A stretch of DNA of 22,656 bases, from NCBI GenBank assembly GCA_943704425.1, contig CALSCP010000945.1:80857-103512 (forward strand). Direction: 5' to 3'. A program made the position numbers and the translations under genes. Shown here in pieces: positions 20,911 to 22,656 of this stretch. The DNA is from Ministeria vibrans ATCC 50519. Taxonomy: Eukaryota > Opisthokonta > Filasterea. The notes under the pieces were generated by a model, which had not been told where the DNA came from, did not search any database, and saw only the letters and a program-made list of their open reading frames with translations. Numbering within the stretch: position 1 is the first letter of the stretch; each line of letters opens with the position of its first letter.

Positions 20911-21023
20911 ATAATTTGTGTGTGAAATAGTGCAAAAGACATTGTAAAGAAAAAGAAGAAGGAATGGAGAGATAGAGAGAGAAAGGGAGTAAGGAGTGAG
21001 AGAGGAAAAGGGATGGAAAAAGT
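20906..21023. other. XPO5/MSH2 tail-to-tail gap
   Basis: This 118-bp purine-rich (on plus) low-complexity stretch lies between the two stop codons. It is rich in GAGA and GGAA and has no gene. No AATAAA for MSH2 was seen on the minus strand. Confidence 0.6.
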
Positions 21024-22484
<1,461 letters not shown>

Positions 22485-22554
22485 CTAAAAAACATCAAAT
22501 TTTTTAAAAAAGAAAAATAATCAATACAGAATAGAGAGCTGTACTCGATGACAA

Positions 22555-22656
<102 letters not shown>

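Overview
The window is a compact, intron-bearing stretch of a eukaryotic nuclear genome. Eight protein-coding genes are packed into about 22 kb. The 27 coding introns I could place are all GT-AG and only 46 to 165 nt long, the standard genetic code fits throughout, and simple-sequence repeats are common. The gene set (a tyrosine-kinase-type catalytic loop, IBTK, WDR31, exportin-5, MAD2, SF3A2, MSH2) suggests a unicellular eukaryote. A WDR31 orthologue hints that it has, or recently had, a cilium or flagellum. A unicellular relative of animals (holozoan) is plausible, but I cannot fix the lineage from the sequence.

Layout, left to right: WDR31 (minus, 132-1365); a CDCA3/Tome-1-like cell-cycle candidate (minus, 1836-2840); MAD2 (plus, 3413-4565); a giant ROCO-family kinase (minus, 4638-11125); SF3A2 (plus, 11418-12579); IBTK (minus, 12716-16787); exportin-5 (plus, 16866-20905); and the 3' part of MSH2 (minus, 21024 to beyond the right edge). 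From the CDCA3-like gene onward the orientation alternates strictly. Head-to-head pairs share short putative bidirectional promoters (572, 292 and 78 bp), and tail-to-tail pairs are separated by only 72 to 136 bp. I built each exon model by matching splice sites to reading phase, and every total coding length of a complete gene is divisible by three.

The most unusual object is the 2114-residue ROCO protein. It reads ankyrin repeats, leucine-rich repeats, Roc GTPase, COR, then a kinase whose catalytic loop is of the tyrosine-kinase type. A PH-like domain, itself broken by low-complexity loops, is inserted inside the Roc G domain between the P-loop helix and switch I. Nearby lies IBTK, whose animal orthologue is known for binding a PH-domain tyrosine kinase; any link between the two here is only a suggestion.

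Most other genes are conserved housekeeping functions: spindle checkpoint (MAD2), U2 snRNP (SF3A2), nuclear export of RNA or protein (XPO5) and mismatch repair (MSH2). The assembly has one visible flaw: a 7-N gap flanked by a perfect 110-bp duplication that copies SF3A2 exon 1. The right edge ends in a long AAT microsatellite. No tRNA, rRNA, CRISPR array or recognisable transposon was seen.
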